Source: Phyllostachys edulis
Taxonomy: Eukaryota; Streptophyta; Magnoliopsida; Poales; Poaceae
Assembly: GCA_036346405.1 (NCBI GenBank)
Contig: CM070558.1
Span: forward strand, 2,356,001-2,420,000
DNA: 64,000 bases
Reading direction: 5' to 3'
A model generated the notes under the pieces. The model made no database searches. It saw only the letters and a program-made list of their open reading frames with translations, and had not been told where the DNA came from. Positions 45,475 to 58,033 of the stretch are shown piece after piece (position 1 is the first letter of the stretch; each line of letters starts with the position of its first letter). The translations under genes and the position numbers were made by a program.

Positions 45475-45859
45475 ATATGTTTGAAATGAGTTAATTTTAT
45501 GAATTTTGAATTTGCAATTGAACTCTCAAAAAGATGTTTTCAGGTGGAATTTGAATAAATCTGGACTTTTCTTGGTATAGTCTTTCTATATGGCACTAAT
45601 TGGAAATACTCGAGTTACCGTTAGGGATTTTTTTTGGTGCATTAAAATTCCATTAAAAGTGAAAAATTTTCTTTGGTATCTCAAGAGAGGGATATTATTA
45701 ACTAAAGATAACATGTTCAAAAGAAATTAGAGGGGAAGTAAAAAATATTGTTTTTGTATTAAAGAGGAAACAATTCAGCATCTATTTATTGACTACCCCA
45801 TTGCTCGATTAGCGTGGTGGGCTGTTCAATGTGCATTTAATTTAACTCCTCCTGTGAGT
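45475..45859 (+). mobile_element. LINE fragment, left of the gypsy insertion
   Basis: The same zf-RVT segment as at 30785 (WNLNKSGLFLVQS, VKNFLWYLKRGILLTKDN) without the 1,027-bp insertion. It is cut at TGAGT (45855-45859) by the LTR element and resumes at 57558. Confidence 0.75.
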
Positions 45860-48840
45860 TGTAACATCCCAATTTTCAGAGCTTTTAAAAATCATTTGAA
45901 TAGTTGTAGTGAGAAAATTCACCATTTGGATTTATTTGAATTTAATTTAAAAGCTTAATATTGGACTTTGAGTAGCAAAACCATTTAATATGATTAAATT
46001 CAACATGAACAATGGTCAAAACTATTTTATTTGGATTCCATGTGCTTGGATATATTTTCTAGAATTTTCTAGAATTTTTCCAAGTTCAATTGCTAATTTC
46101 TATTGCCAACTGGAATTTCTGCTATTTTCTAAAAAGGAAAATATATTTAAAATCTCAAATCGTCTCTTGGGCCGAATCTTTTCAGCCCAATTCTCTTCTC
46201 ATACATGAGGCCGCTCATGCCCATTTTCATGTACGCCAGTGGGCCCGCCTTTGTCGGAACCTTTTTTCGCCGCTTTCTTTCTCCAACGCGCCAAGAACCA
46301 CCTCGGAAGTTCGCGGGCGAACTTCGCCAACGGACGGCCCCAACCGCCCCGTGTCCTCCGCACGTGCGCCACGACGCCCCACGACCACACCGCCACACCC
46401 CACGACCCCCTCATCCTTGCGGCCGGTTGCGCCCACCTCCCGCAAATGCCGCCGCCACGATCTCCTCATCGCCACGCCGCCCTGGTGCCTCCCGGCCTCT
46501 ATAAAAGGCACCCCCCGGGAGCACGTCGCCCTCCGCAACTCCAACCCCCAACCCTCACCACCCCGAGAGCCCTAGCGCCGCCGCAATCGAGCTTTTAGAG
46601 CTTCTCGCCGCCGGTCAATTTCTTCGAATTACATCGCCGCCGTCGCCACCGCGTCATCGTGGAGCACACCGCCGTGTCCGCCGTCGCAGCCTCTACCTCC
46701 AGGACCCGTCGCCGTCGCCTAGACCTCGCCGGAACCCCCGCCCGACAATAGCCGTAGCCTTCCTCCGCTTCGAGCTCACCGCCGGCCACCACCGTCCACC
46801 TCAACCACCCGGAGGTATCTCATCATGTTCACATTAGCGCCCTCTTTATGCTGGTACCACCCACCACCGGCAAAGCCCCGCCGTTCACCGCTGCCGTCGG
46901 GTCCCGAGCCTTGCCGTCGTCGGTCTGACGTGGACATCCACACTGGCGTCCAGCTCAGCTCTTGGGCATACGTGGCATCCCGCGTGGCGCCGTGTCAGCT
47001 GCCACGTGAGCACCCACGTGGCAGTCCAGGCCGGCCCAGATCCAAAGGCTCAGTGGACTTAGTCCACCGTGAGCCGTGCCTCTAACATGTGGGTCCCACA
47101 TGTCAGATTTTATTTTATTTCTTTTAATTCCCGGAAATCCCTTGCTGATGTCATGCTTGTGCAATATTTCGATTTTCTTTTAAGAAATAATTCGGGAAAT
47201 TCGTATAATTCCAATTTTAAGGGTTTTTCTTTAGATTCAAACTTCCAAACCCCATAACTTTTGCATCCTAACTCCAAATCAGCCCATTCAAATTTCTAAA
47301 TTCGTCTAAAATCAAGATCTATCTATTGGAGATTTTTATGTATTTTATTGGAGTAATTTGCTTCTATTATTTATTTAGTTTGTTTTGTGCTTCGTCATGA
47401 AAGTAGACTTCGACTTTGGAAGAGTTGAAGAAGAAGGAGCTTTCCAAGACCAGGACTAGCACCTAGACCTGTTCCAAGGAAAGCTGTACCCTTGACCATC
47501 TTGCTTCCCAGTTTGCTAAAAGTATTTTTAATACAAATTACTGCATTTTAATTCAAGTAATTATTTAAATGCTTTTGGGATTAGTTACTAAATCCAATCT
47601 GTTATGCATTCCTTGTATAATTGTTATGCCTTGATCATTTGTCACCCTAGTTGATATTTAGTTGGTAATATTGTAGCACCAACGTGGGTTGGTTAGTGCG
47701 ATTAGATTGCTTAGTCATGCCACGAATCATTTATTCATGTGAGGCTGCAATTATTAACCTGACTAAGTGAATATGCAATCTTGTAATAATCTGTGTGTAC
47801 TATGTGTCTTTGTGGCATGTGTTGCACTTAAATCAACCGGGTGGTAAAAAGGATTTGGACTGAGGCAAGGGGGTGGATACTGTGTGAAATGGTGGACTGT
47901 GTGAACTATGTGAGCTGTGTGCATGGGAATTAATCTGTGTGGCATAGTAGCATATGGTAGTTTTGCCTTGGTCAATTAAGGACCTCACCATGTGCGCCAT
48001 TGAACTGAGCCCATCTGTACGACCATATGCCTGTTATGGGACAGGCCTAGCATAGTAAGATGAAGTTCCGAAATGCTTTGTTATGATTAGTGCTAGCTAC
48101 ACTAATTATATCTTGTAGGTAAAGTGTACAAACTCTGCAGAGTGTAATTTAATCTATTCGAATAGCCGCGTCCGCGGTTATGGACAATGCTCAGGGATTT
48201 CACACTAGGGGTAGATCTTCATAAAACTGTAGGGAAGGGAGCTATGTGATTTAAATCATCTAGCTATGTGAATAATCTGTTTAGGTCAGGTGTGTCTTTG
48301 TGAAATCAATTGTTAAAATTATTGTTATCTATTTGTTTTACTAGTTTTCAATCTATTAATAGTATTCAATTGCAAACATTGCATTTCTGCAAAAGAACTA
48401 CAGAATGCCTTTCCCTTGTAAAAAGCCAACTTGTATATATTGCATTTCTGTGGTGTGGCTTGTGAGTACGGTGTGTACTCACGCTTGTTTTGACAAATCA
48501 AGCAGAAGAGGAGGAGTCTTCACCAGCATTTGAGGACGAGTTTATCGAAGGTGCCTAATCGCGAGGTCTTGATCTCAGTCGGTTGCCTATGGTGAATTGA
48601 TGGGATGCCACTACCATTTCTGTTTCCGCTGCTTTATTTCTCTGTTAGCCCTGCGTGGCTTAAGTAAATGTAAAGTTGACCGTAAGGTCAAACCATTATT
48701 TATTAATCAAATTATCGTTTATGCTATTATTCGCTTGTGTGGATCGATATCCACCTTTGTTGACACTGTGTGCACTAGCGTGATCCTGGACTAGTGCATT
48801 AAACACAGAGGGTCCCGAATTGTAATTTTGGGTCCCGACA
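45860..48840 (+). repeat. 5' LTR (2,981 bp)
   Basis: TGTAACATCCC ... GGTCCCGACA. The first ~480 bp are AT-rich; a GC-rich block with TATA box follows. Nearly identical to the 34296-36795 copy where they overlap. Confidence 0.9.
46499..46508 (+). promoter_or_regulatory. LTR TATA box (tctataaaag)
   Basis: A canonical TATAAAA within GC-rich LTR sequence, conserved at 34451-34460 and 55266-55275. It is the likely start of element transcription, with the downstream GC-rich region as leader. Confidence 0.6.
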
Positions 48841-48844
48841 GAGG

Positions 48845-48860
48845 TGGTATCAGAGCCAGG
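48845..48860 (+). other. Primer binding site (tRNA-Met type)
   Basis: TGGTATCAGAGCCAGG, 4 nt after the 5' LTR end. Complementary to the initiator tRNA-Met 3' end. Confidence 0.9.
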
Positions 48861-49050
48861 CTGACTGTAGGTCTAGACCTTAGTTAGATCGGCCGTTTAA
48901 ATGCCCAAATTATTTTCTAAAAGAAAATTAACCTGCAAGACTAAATGAATTGCTTAACTCCTCTCATATCTCTCTTGACTCATCTATTGCTATAATTTCT
49001 CCTTTCCCCACTGTTTTAACTTGGTTCTTTCCTCTTGTCTGCCTGGACAG

Positions 49051-49708
49051 ATGCCTTACCTTCAGACCTTCGGAGATCGCAACGGAGGACTTGCCTTAGA
49101 GCTGTGGAAGCTGCTGCAGACACTTGGAGGCTTCGACTGCCCAATGTACCGTGGCAGCGAGTACATGGTCAACGGACGAGATCGTGGAGTGGTCTGTCGC
49201 CTGACGGTCTACGCCCAGAGGAACACTAGAGGCAGCCAGCCTTTGGACATCTCAGTCCGGAGGATCACCTTCACGCAAGGAATCCAGGAGTCATCACGCC
49301 TGGCCATGCTCCGAGTCTGCCACATCTACGCGGAAGAACTGCAGAACACCGTCTTCCGCTACCATCCCAGAGGCGCTCAGGGAACTATCTGCGGGCTTTA
49401 CGTCTACAAACAGGAAGGCAATGCCACAAGAGTGCATCTTGCATTCCATACCGCCAGAGGAGTCGCTGGAGATGGCCGCCATCGAGCCGAGGTGCGCCTA
49501 TCGAGCCTGGGAAGAAGCCGAGAAAGGATCGCCGCCCCAGAGCAAGCTCTCTCACGGTCAAGATGAGCTCAAGATGATCAAGAGGAAGATCCGGAGGAAC
49601 CAGAAGCACCAGAAGAGGATCCAGAGGATCCAGCAGAGGTTGCACAATGAGGAGCCACCAGACTGCACTCAAAGACGCTGCTCCACCGCACCGACCCCGG
49701 CATCGTAA
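49051..49708 (+). pseudogene. Extra ORF (ORF0-like) between primer site and gag
   Basis: An ATG at 49051 opens a 171-residue frame (MPYLQTFGDRNGGLALELWK, later GSEYMVNGRDRG and MLRVCHIYAEELQNTVFRYH). A second frame overlapping its end (49421-49708) continues more plausibly, with EMAAIEPRCAYRAWEEAEKG and a lysine/arginine/glutamine-rich helix. A frameshift near 49430 therefore probably divides one original protein. It matches no gag, pol or env motif that I know. Some rice gypsy elements are reported to carry an ORF0 at this place; function unknown. Confidence 0.5.
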
Positions 49709-50061
49709 CCGATTCGCAAGGATGCCACCACTTGAGTCTACACTGTAGGAGCGCCGCTGTGGCTTTGGGGGCTTTCTCGAGGAGTAGTTCGTTTAAGTTC
49801 AGATTTAGTCGCTTAGATTTCCCTTTCGTAGTCGTCATTTAGGCGGTAGCTTGTGTGCTTAGGTTCGCTTTATTTTTCTGTGTGCAAGTATGAGCTGCAA
49901 AGGCCCTTAGGCATTTGTTGCAGCCATGCTATTAAGCTATTAATAAAGGTTATTTCATTTGAGTTTCTTGAGCTGTGTTTGTTGGGTTTAATCTATCCCC
50001 CTGTCTAGTTCTTAACTCATCTTGTACTTGCTACCTTATCTAACCTATGGAGCTTCACCAG

Positions 50062-51075
50062 ATGGCTCAGACTCGTCACTTCTTTGCAAGTGGATCCGCA
50101 CCCCCCAGTCCAAGAGAATGATCAACTCCCCGCAGGGACAGTGCCACCCCAAGCACCACCTCTAGACCTGCAGAACTTTGGAGCCTTTATGACAGCATAA
50201 ACTCAGATGATGTATACAATGATGAACCAGATGCAGGCCATGAACAACAACAACAATGGTCAAGGAGGAGCCCCAGTCGCTCATGGTCATCAGGGACCAT
50301 CCAAGTTGGCCGAATTCATGAGGACCCATCCGCCAACTTTCTCTGGGCATGTCACGCCAATAGAAGCTGATGATTGGCTTCGCGTAATTGAGAGGAAGCT
50401 GCTGATCACCCAATGCAGCGATCACGAGAAAGTTTTGTATGCCACTCATCAGATGGAGGGCATAGCTGCTGAGTGGTGGGAGAACTTCTGCGCAGCGCAT
50501 GAGGCACCACAGAATATCACTTGGGAAGAATTCTCCATGACCTTCCGCCAAGATCATGTACCAAGGATCATGGATTTAAAGAAAGATGAGTTCCGTGCTC
50601 TTAAGCAAGGAGCTATGTCGATGATCGACACCGAATAAGTTTTTCGCTTAGCTCGCTATGCTGCAGAGGACGTCGCTACTGACAAGGCTCGTTAGAGTCA
50701 TTTCTTGAAGGGATTGAACTCAAGACTGCAGGTCAATCTGCTTGCCCACACCTTCCCGGATTTCCAAGAGTTGATTAACAAGGCGTTGGTCACGGAGGGC
50801 AAACGCAAGGAACTGGAGGACCACATAGCGAGGATGATTCAAGAGGGAAGCCACCACCACAACAAGCAGAGGGCAAGGATAGTGCCACAAATAGCTTAAT
50901 CGCTTCCACCAGTAGAGTTCTTTCAGACGCCGCACCGCCTTCAAAGACTCGCCCGCTTGTTTAGAATTTCGCAACCCTACACCACCAACCCCACCCGTGG
51001 AACAACAAATGGCAGAGTGAAACAAGAGTGTGTTACAATTGTTGCCAACCGTGTCACTTCGCCAATCGGTGTCCT
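50062..51075 (+). pseudogene. gag of the chromovirus (broken)
   Basis: The start MAQTRHFFASGSAPPSPRE at 50062 is in another frame from the main body. The body has the gag core (FMRTHPPTFSGHVTPIEADD, EKVLYATHQMEGIAAEWW, then FRALKQGAMS) and continues with FLKGLNSRLQ. A CCHC knuckle lies at 51031-51075 in a shifted frame (CYNCCQPCHFANRCP). In-frame stops at 50198, 50636, 50693 and 50897. Gag would form the particle and bind RNA; this copy cannot. Confidence 0.75.
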
Positions 51076-51261
51076 CGAAGGAACTATCACTCCAAATTCG
51101 CTTCAACCTCGAGCAACACCGCTAAGACCCCCAGCAGAGCAACCAGGAGTTTTCAGGAACCACCAACCAGAGGAACGCCTCATTAATTGTCGAGGTCGTG
51201 TTAACCACGCCACTCGAAGGAGCGCAGAAGCACCAGACGTCAGTCGGGTAAGTTCCTAGTA

Positions 51262-54200
51262 AATTCAATACTGCGTCCGATTCTGTTTGATTCTGGAGCT
51301 TCGCATTCGTTTGTTTTTTAAAATTTTGCAACCAAGAGTAAATTGGAAGTTATGCATCTTAAGCGTACTCTGTTAGTCCAGTCGCCTGGAGCAGAGCTAA
51401 GTTCTAATATGGGTTGTTTAGGGGCTAAGTTACTCATAGCTGGAGTTGAGTTTCTAGCTAACCTAGTTATTCTAGACACCCAAACCATAGATGTCATCCT
51501 TGGCATGGATTGGTTAACCAAGCACAAGGCCGTGCTAGATTGTGGCCGAAGAGCCGTTACAATCGAGGATACCAAAGGAAACAAAGTGGAGTTTCTAGCT
51601 ACCTTAGTACATAATGGACATATGCTAGTCAATAGCTTGAAGACCGTTGCTTTGAAAGACGTGCCCGTTGTCCGAGAGTATCCAGATGTGTTTCCAGAAG
51701 AGTTACCAGGAATGCCACCGGATCGTGACATTGAGTTTGTCATCGATCTAGTGCCGGGAACAGCACCCATCTCGAAGAGGCCTTATTGGATGCCAGACGA
51801 TGAGTTAGTAGAAATGAAGAAGCAAATAGAAGAACTTTTGGAGAAAGGTTTTGTGAGGCATAGTTCGTCGCCATGGGGAGTGCCAGTCTTGTTCGTCAAA
51901 AAGAAGGATGGAAGCATGAGAATGTGCATCGACTACCGATCGCTCAATGAAGTCACTATCAAGAATAAGTACCCATTGCCCCGGATAGATGATCTGTTTG
52001 ACCAGATGAAGGGAGCCAGAGTGTTCTCAAAGATCAATCTGCGATCAGGTTACCATCAGTTGAAGATTTGTCCCAAGGATATACCTAAGACCGCTTTCTC
52101 AACGCGGTACGGACATTATGAGTTCCTAGTCATGTCCTTTGGTCTGACTAATGCCCTTGCCTATTTCATGAACATGATGAATGAGGTATTCATGGAATAT
52201 TTGGATAAATTTGTAGTTGTATTCATTGATGATATTTTGGTTTACTCCAAGTCAGAAGAAGAACATGCGAAACATTTGAGATTAATCCTAGAGAAGCGCA
52301 GAGAGCATCAGTTGTATGCTAAGTTTAGCAAGTGTGATTTCTGGAAAAAGGAAGTTGATTTTCTTGGTCATGTGATGACAGCTGCAGGAGTAGCAGTTGA
52401 CCCTAGTAAAGTTAAAGCAGTATTACATTGGGAACAGCCCAAGACTGTCACTCAGATTTGCAGTTTCTTGGGATTGGCAGGATACTATCGTCATTTCATT
52501 GAAGGATTCTCATCATTTGCTAAACCTCTTACGCAATTATTGAAGAAAGAGAAAAAGTTTACCTGGACCTTAGCTTGTGAAGAAAGTTTTCAAGAATTGA
52601 AGAAGCGTTTGACTTCAGCCCCAGTGCTGATTTTGCCAGATATTCGCAAGGATTTTGATATCTATTGTGATGCTTCGCGTCAAGGATTAGGATGTGTCCT
52701 AATGCAAGAAGGAAGAGCTGTCGCTTATGCGTCAAGGCAGTTAAGGCCTCATGAAGAGAATTATCCTACCCATGATCTAGAATTAGCTGCAGTAGTGCAT
52801 GCTTTGAAGATTTGACGTCATTACCTCATCGGTAATCGCTGCGAGATATACACAGATCATAAGAGCTTGAAATACATTTTCACTCAGTTAGATCTGAATA
52901 TGAGGTAGAGAAGATGGCTAGAGTTGATAAAGGATTATAATCTCGGAATCCATTACCATCCTAGTAAAGCCAATGTAGTTGCAGATGCCTTGAGCCGCAA
53001 GAGTCACTGTAATGCGATGGAAGTAAAAGAGGTTTGTTCAGAACTTCAAGAGGAATTTCAGAAGCTGAAACTAGAAGTAGTATCTGAAGGATTCGTGGCC
53101 AGTCTGGAAGTGCAGTCTACTTTGGAGAAGCAGATTCGCGAGGCTCAGCCAAAAGATTCAGAGTTTGTGGACATCAAGAAGAAGATGGCAGAAGGGAAGT
53201 TCAAAGAATTCACAGTAGATGATCAAGATATACTGTGGATCAGTGGACGTATCTGCGTACCGGATGTTGATGGGTTGAGACAGCTAATTTTAAAGGAGGC
53301 CTATGACTCAAAGTATTCGATTCACCCTGGTAGTACTAAGATGTATTAGGATGTTAAGAATAAGTTTTGGTGGCCAAACCTGAAGCGAGACGTCGCATAG
53401 TTCATTGCCTTGTGCGACGTGTGTCAGAAGGTTAAAGCAGAGCATCAGAGACCAGCAGGTCTGTTGCAATCGTTGAAGATTCCAGAGTGGAAGTGGGAAG
53501 AAATCGGAATGGATTTCATTACCGGACTACCCAAGACTCAATCGGGTTATGATTCGATTTGGGTAATAGTGGACCGTCTAACTAAAGTTGCCCATTTCTT
53601 GCCAGTCAAAATCACGTACTCAGGAGATCGTCTGGCAGAGTTGTACATGGCCAGAATTGTCAGTTTGCATGGTGTGCCCAAGAAGATAGTGTCGGATCGA
53701 GGATCTCAGTTCACCTCCCGCTTTTAGCGAGTTTGCATGAAGCCTTAGGGTCTCATCTCGAACTTCAAGATCGCATATCATCCCCGACAGATGGATGATC
53801 AAAGAGTCAATCGATATTGAGGATATGTTGAGAGCACGTGCTCTAGCAAATGCTACCCGTTGGGATAAGAGTTTACCATATGCGAATTCTCGTACAACAA
53901 CAGCTTATCAAGCCGCTTTGCAAATGTCGCCGCTTGAAGCTTTGTATGGTCGCGGCTCGCAGAACCCCGCTGAACTGGTCGAAATAAATTGAACGTTCGG
54001 TCTTTGGCGCGGATATTATTCAAGAAGCAGAAGAGCAAGTGTCTATGATCCGAGAAAGACTAAAGATAGCTCAGTCGAGGCAGAAGAGTTATGCTGATAA
54101 TCGTCGTCGTGATCTTAGTTTTGAGCCAGAGGATTTTGTGTATCTTCGAGTTACGCCCCTCAGAGGTGTGAAAAGGTTCCATGCCAAAGGGAAGCTTGCC

Positions 54201-54535
54201 CCTCGATATGTTGGTCCATTCAAGATTTTGAGTCGCCGTGGAGAAGTAGCTTATCAGTTGGAGCTTCTGCAGTCGCTAGCAAGAGTACATGATGTCTTTC
54301 ATGTCTCTCAGTTGAAGAAGTGTCTTCACGTGCCAAAAGAACAAGCCCCGTTGGAGTCAATTGAACTAAAGGAAGACATCACCTACAAAGAGCGGCCGGT
54401 CAAGATTCGATGTCATGAACGTCGGACCGAAGCAAAGACATTGCTTTTTGCAAAGTGTAGTGGGGTCACCACTCAGAAGGTGAAGCAACGTGGGAGCGTG
54501 AAGAAGAGTTGAAAGCCGAGTTCCCCAGCCTTTTC
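51262..54535 (+). pseudogene. pol of the chromovirus (broken)
   Basis: Domains in order: aspartic protease with DSG at 51289-51297; reverse transcriptase with FIDDILVYSK at 52222-52251; RNase H-like region (YCDASRQGLGCVLMQ, TDHKSLKYI); integrase with HPGST, CDVCQK, the first catalytic aspartate in IGMDFITGLP (~53512) and the second in VSDRGSQFTS (~53695). A GPF-type module (RYVGPFKILSRRGEVAYQLE) and a shifted chromodomain-like tail (GEATWEREEELKAEFPS) follow. Stops at 51319, 52813, 52906, 53347, 53398 and 53725, plus frameshifts near 53735 and 54430. It would have copied and integrated the element; it is inactive. Confidence 0.85.
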
Positions 54536-54573
54536 TCCAGCTAGCCTGAATCTCGGGGTCGAGATTCCTTTAA

Positions 54574-54586
54574 GGGGGGAGGTTTG
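54574..54586 (+). other. Polypurine tract
   Basis: aaggggggaggtt immediately before the 3' LTR; it would prime plus-strand DNA synthesis. Confidence 0.8.
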
Positions 54587-57557
54587 TAACATCCCAATTT
54601 TCAGAGCTTTTAAAAATCATTTGAATAGTTGTAGTGAGAAAATTCACCATTTGGATTTATTTGAATTTAATTTAAAAGCTTAATATTGGACTTTGAGTAG
54701 CAAAACCATTTAATATGATTAAATTCAACATGAACAATGGTCAAAACTATTTTATTTGGATTCCATGTGCTTGGATATATTTTCTAGATTTTTCTCGAAT
54801 TTTTCCAAGTTCAATTGCTAATTTCTATTACCAATTGGAATTTCTGCTATTTTCTAAAAAGGAAAATGTATTTAAAATCTCAAATCGTCTCTTGGGCCGA
54901 ATCTTTTCAGCCCAATACCTTTTCTCATACATGAGGCCGCTCATGACCCATTTCCATTTTGGCTCGTCGGCAAGCATCTGGCGTCAAGACCTTCGCTTCG
55001 CCAAAGGGCCCGCCTTGTCGGAGCCTTCTTCCTCGCCGCCTTCTTCTCCAACGCGCCGCCCGCAACCTCCTCGGAAGTTCGCGGGCGAACTTCGCCAACG
55101 GACGCCCCCAACCGCCCCGCGTCCTCCGCACGTGCGCCATGATGACCCACGACCACACCGCCACACCCCACAACCCCCTCATCCTCGCGGTCGGTTGCGC
55201 CCACTTCCCGCAAATGCCGCCGCCACGATCTCCTCATCGCCACGCCGCCCTGGTGCCTCCCGCCCTCTATAAAAGGCACCCCTGGGACCGCGTCGCCCTC
55301 CGCAACTCCAACCCCCAACCCTCACCACCCCGAGAGCCCTAGCGCCGCCGCAATCGAGATTTTAGAGCTTCTCGCCGCCGGTCGATTTCTTCGAATTGCA
55401 TCGCCGCCGTCGCCGCTGCATTGTCGTGGAGCACACCGCCGTGTCCCGTGCAGACCTCTACCTCAGACCTGCCGCTGCCGCCTTAGACCTCGCCGAACCC
55501 CCGCCCGACAATAGCCGTAGCCTTCCTCCGCTTGAGCTCACCGCCGCCACCACCGCCCACCTCAACCACCCGGAGGTATCTCATCATGTTAGATTAGCGC
55601 TTTTTACGTTGGTACCACCCACCGCCGCAAAGCCCGCTGCTCACCGTTGCCGTCGGGTCCTGTCGCGCTGCCGCCGGCCCGACGTGGACATCCACGCCAA
55701 GGCGTCGGCTCGGCTCTTGGGCATGCGTGGCATCCGTGTGGCGCCAGGTCACCGCCACGTGAGCGCCCACGTGGCGCCCAGCCGCCAGATCAAAGGCTCG
55801 TGGACTTAGTCCACCGTGAGTTGTGGCCTCGACATGTGGGTCCCACATGTCGATTTTATTTTATTTGTTTTAATTCGGAAATCCCTTGTCGATGTCATGC
55901 TTGCTAATATTCCAATTTTCTTTTAAGAAATAATTCGAAATTCAGATAATTCCAATTTTAGGTTTTTCTTTAGATTCAAACTTCCAAACCCCATAACTTT
56001 TGCATCCTAACTCCAAATCAGCCCATTCAAATTTCTAAATTTTAAAATCAAGATCTATCTATTGGAGATTTTATTTATTTTATTGGAGTTATTTGCTTCT
56101 GTTATTTATTTAATTTGTTTTGTGCTTCGCTTTAGTAGTAGACTTCGACGTCTTTGGAAGAGTTGAAGAAGAAGGAGCTTTCAAGACCAGACCAAAGACT
56201 CTAGACTGCTCCAAGGCAAGCTATACCCTTGACCATCTTTCTTCCCAGGTTTACTAAAAGTATTTTTAATTCAAATTACTGCATTTTAATTCAAGTAATT
56301 ATTTAAATGCTTTTGGGATTAGTTACTAAATCCAATCTGTTATGCCTTCCTTGTATAATTGTTATGCCTTGATCCTTTGTCACCCTAGTTGATATTTAGT
56401 TGGTAATATTGTAGCACCAACGTGGGTTGGTTAGTGCGATTAGATTGCTTAGTCATGCCACGAATCATTTATTCATATGAGGCTGCAATTATTAACCTGA
56501 CTAAGTGAATATGCAATCTTGTAATAATCTGTGTGTACTATGTGTCTTTGTGGCATGTGTTGCACTTAAATCAACCGGGTGGTAAAAAGGATTTGGACTA
56601 AGACAAGGGGGTGGATACTGTGTGAAATGGTGGACTGTGTGAGCTGTGTGCATGGGAATTAATCTGTGTGACATATTAGCATATGGTAGTCTTGCCTTGG
56701 TCAATTAAGGACCTCACCATGTGCGCCATTGAACTGAGCCCATCTGTACGACCATATGCCTGTTATGGGACGGACCTAGCATAGTAAGCTGAAGTTCCGA
56801 AATGCTTTGTTATGATTAGTACTAGCTACACTAATTATATCTTGTGGGTAAAGTGTACAAACTTTGCAGAGTGTAATTTAATCTATTCGAATAGCGCGTC
56901 ATGTCATGGACAATGCTCGATTTCACACTAGGGCGATCTTCATAAACTGTGTGGGAAGGAGCTATGTGATTTAAATCATCTAGCTATGTGAATAATCTGC
57001 TTAGGCTGTGTGTGTCTTTGTAAAATCAATTGTTAAAATTATTGTTATCTATTTGTTTTACTTGTTTTCAATCTATTAATAGTATTCAATTGCAAACATT
57101 GCATTTCGCAAAAGAACTACGAGAATGCCTTTCCTTGTAAAAAGCCAACATGTATATATTGCATTTACGTGGTGTGGCTTTATAGCACGGTGTGTACTCA
57201 CACTTGTTTTGATGAATCAAGCAGAAGAGGAGGAGTCTTCACTAGCATTTGAGGACGAGTTTATCGAAGGTGCCTGATCGCGAGGTCTTGATCCCAGTCG
57301 GTTGCCTGTGGTGAATCGATGGGATGCCACTACCATTTCGCTTCCAACGCTTTATTTCTCTCATAGCCTGCGTGGCTTAAGTAAATGTAAACTCAATCGT
57401 AAGGTCAAACCATTATTTATTAATCAAATTATCGTTTATGCTATTATTCGCTTGTTTGGATCGATATCCACCTTTGTTGACACTGTGTGCACTAGCGTGA
57501 TCCTGGACTAGTGCATTAAACACAGAGGGTCCCGAATTGTAATTTTGGGTCCCGACA
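54587..57557 (+). repeat. 3' LTR (2,971 bp), with indel-rich patches
   Basis: Same ends as the 5' LTR. It differs by many 1-3 bp deletions concentrated in about 55440-55960, 56140-56220 and 56880-57360, whereas the intervals between are nearly identical. The duplicated copy at 34296-36795 lacks these differences. Confidence 0.85.
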
Positions 57558-58033
57558 TGAGTATAGCAAATATGTTTGGGACTTGGCTAGTCGATATTCA
57601 AAAAATTTTAAAGTCACAACTTCTAGTGGGAGCTAGTGCCTTACGCTGGTCTATCTAGCTATGTCGGAATGATGTTGTTTTTGACAAAAAAAAAGATTAT
57701 CACTAATCCATTGCAGGTTCTCTTTTTGAGTGGACACTGGCAGGGTGCCTAGGCAAATCTGCAGAAATTAGCGTAGAAGGAGGCCATATTAGCTGGGAGC
57801 GCCAGGTTGGAGTTTGTGGCGAAACAAATTTTAAGCTTCCATGGATGACGGTTTAGTCATAGAATTAGTAATGTTTGAGTTTAATTTTCAGTCGTCCTAT
57901 GGTTGTAAGGCTATAGACCACTGTTAACTGTATTTGGTCCTTTTGGCACTATAATGTTTCAACAAATTAGGCTGCGTGTATCTTGGATGTAGGATTCGAG
58001 AGAGTTTTTGCTCTTCCATTATCTAAAAAATTT
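57558..58033 (+). mobile_element. LINE 3' end, right of the gypsy insertion
   Basis: Starts with the second TGAGT duplication, continues the LINE from 45859, and ends ttatctaaaaaa near 58020-58033. Confidence 0.75.

Larger units (their letters stand above)
45860..57557 (+). mobile_element. Ty3/gypsy chromovirus, structurally complete, TSD TGAGT
   Basis: Order: 5' LTR (45860-48840), primer site (48845-48858), an extra ORF, gag, protease-RT-RNase H-integrase-chromodomain, polypurine tract (54574-54586), 3' LTR (54587-57557). Exact 5-bp duplications TGAGT at 45855-45859 and 57558-57562 prove the insertion, and the uninterrupted LINE paralogue near 32190-32220 gives the empty site. Pol order with integrase after RT defines Ty3/gypsy. 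The GPF-type C-terminus and chromodomain-like tail place it among chromoviruses; ~3-kb LTRs suggest the Tekay/Del lineage. Numerous stops and frameshifts make it non-autonomous now. Confidence 0.9.

Noticed and set aside
46090..46600. Several overlapping frames of 100-160 codons, proline/arginine-rich, in the GC-rich LTR block
   Set aside because: All lie inside LTR sequence, overlap in several frames on both strands, and reflect base composition; the same set recurs at 34200-34526 and 54959-55342.
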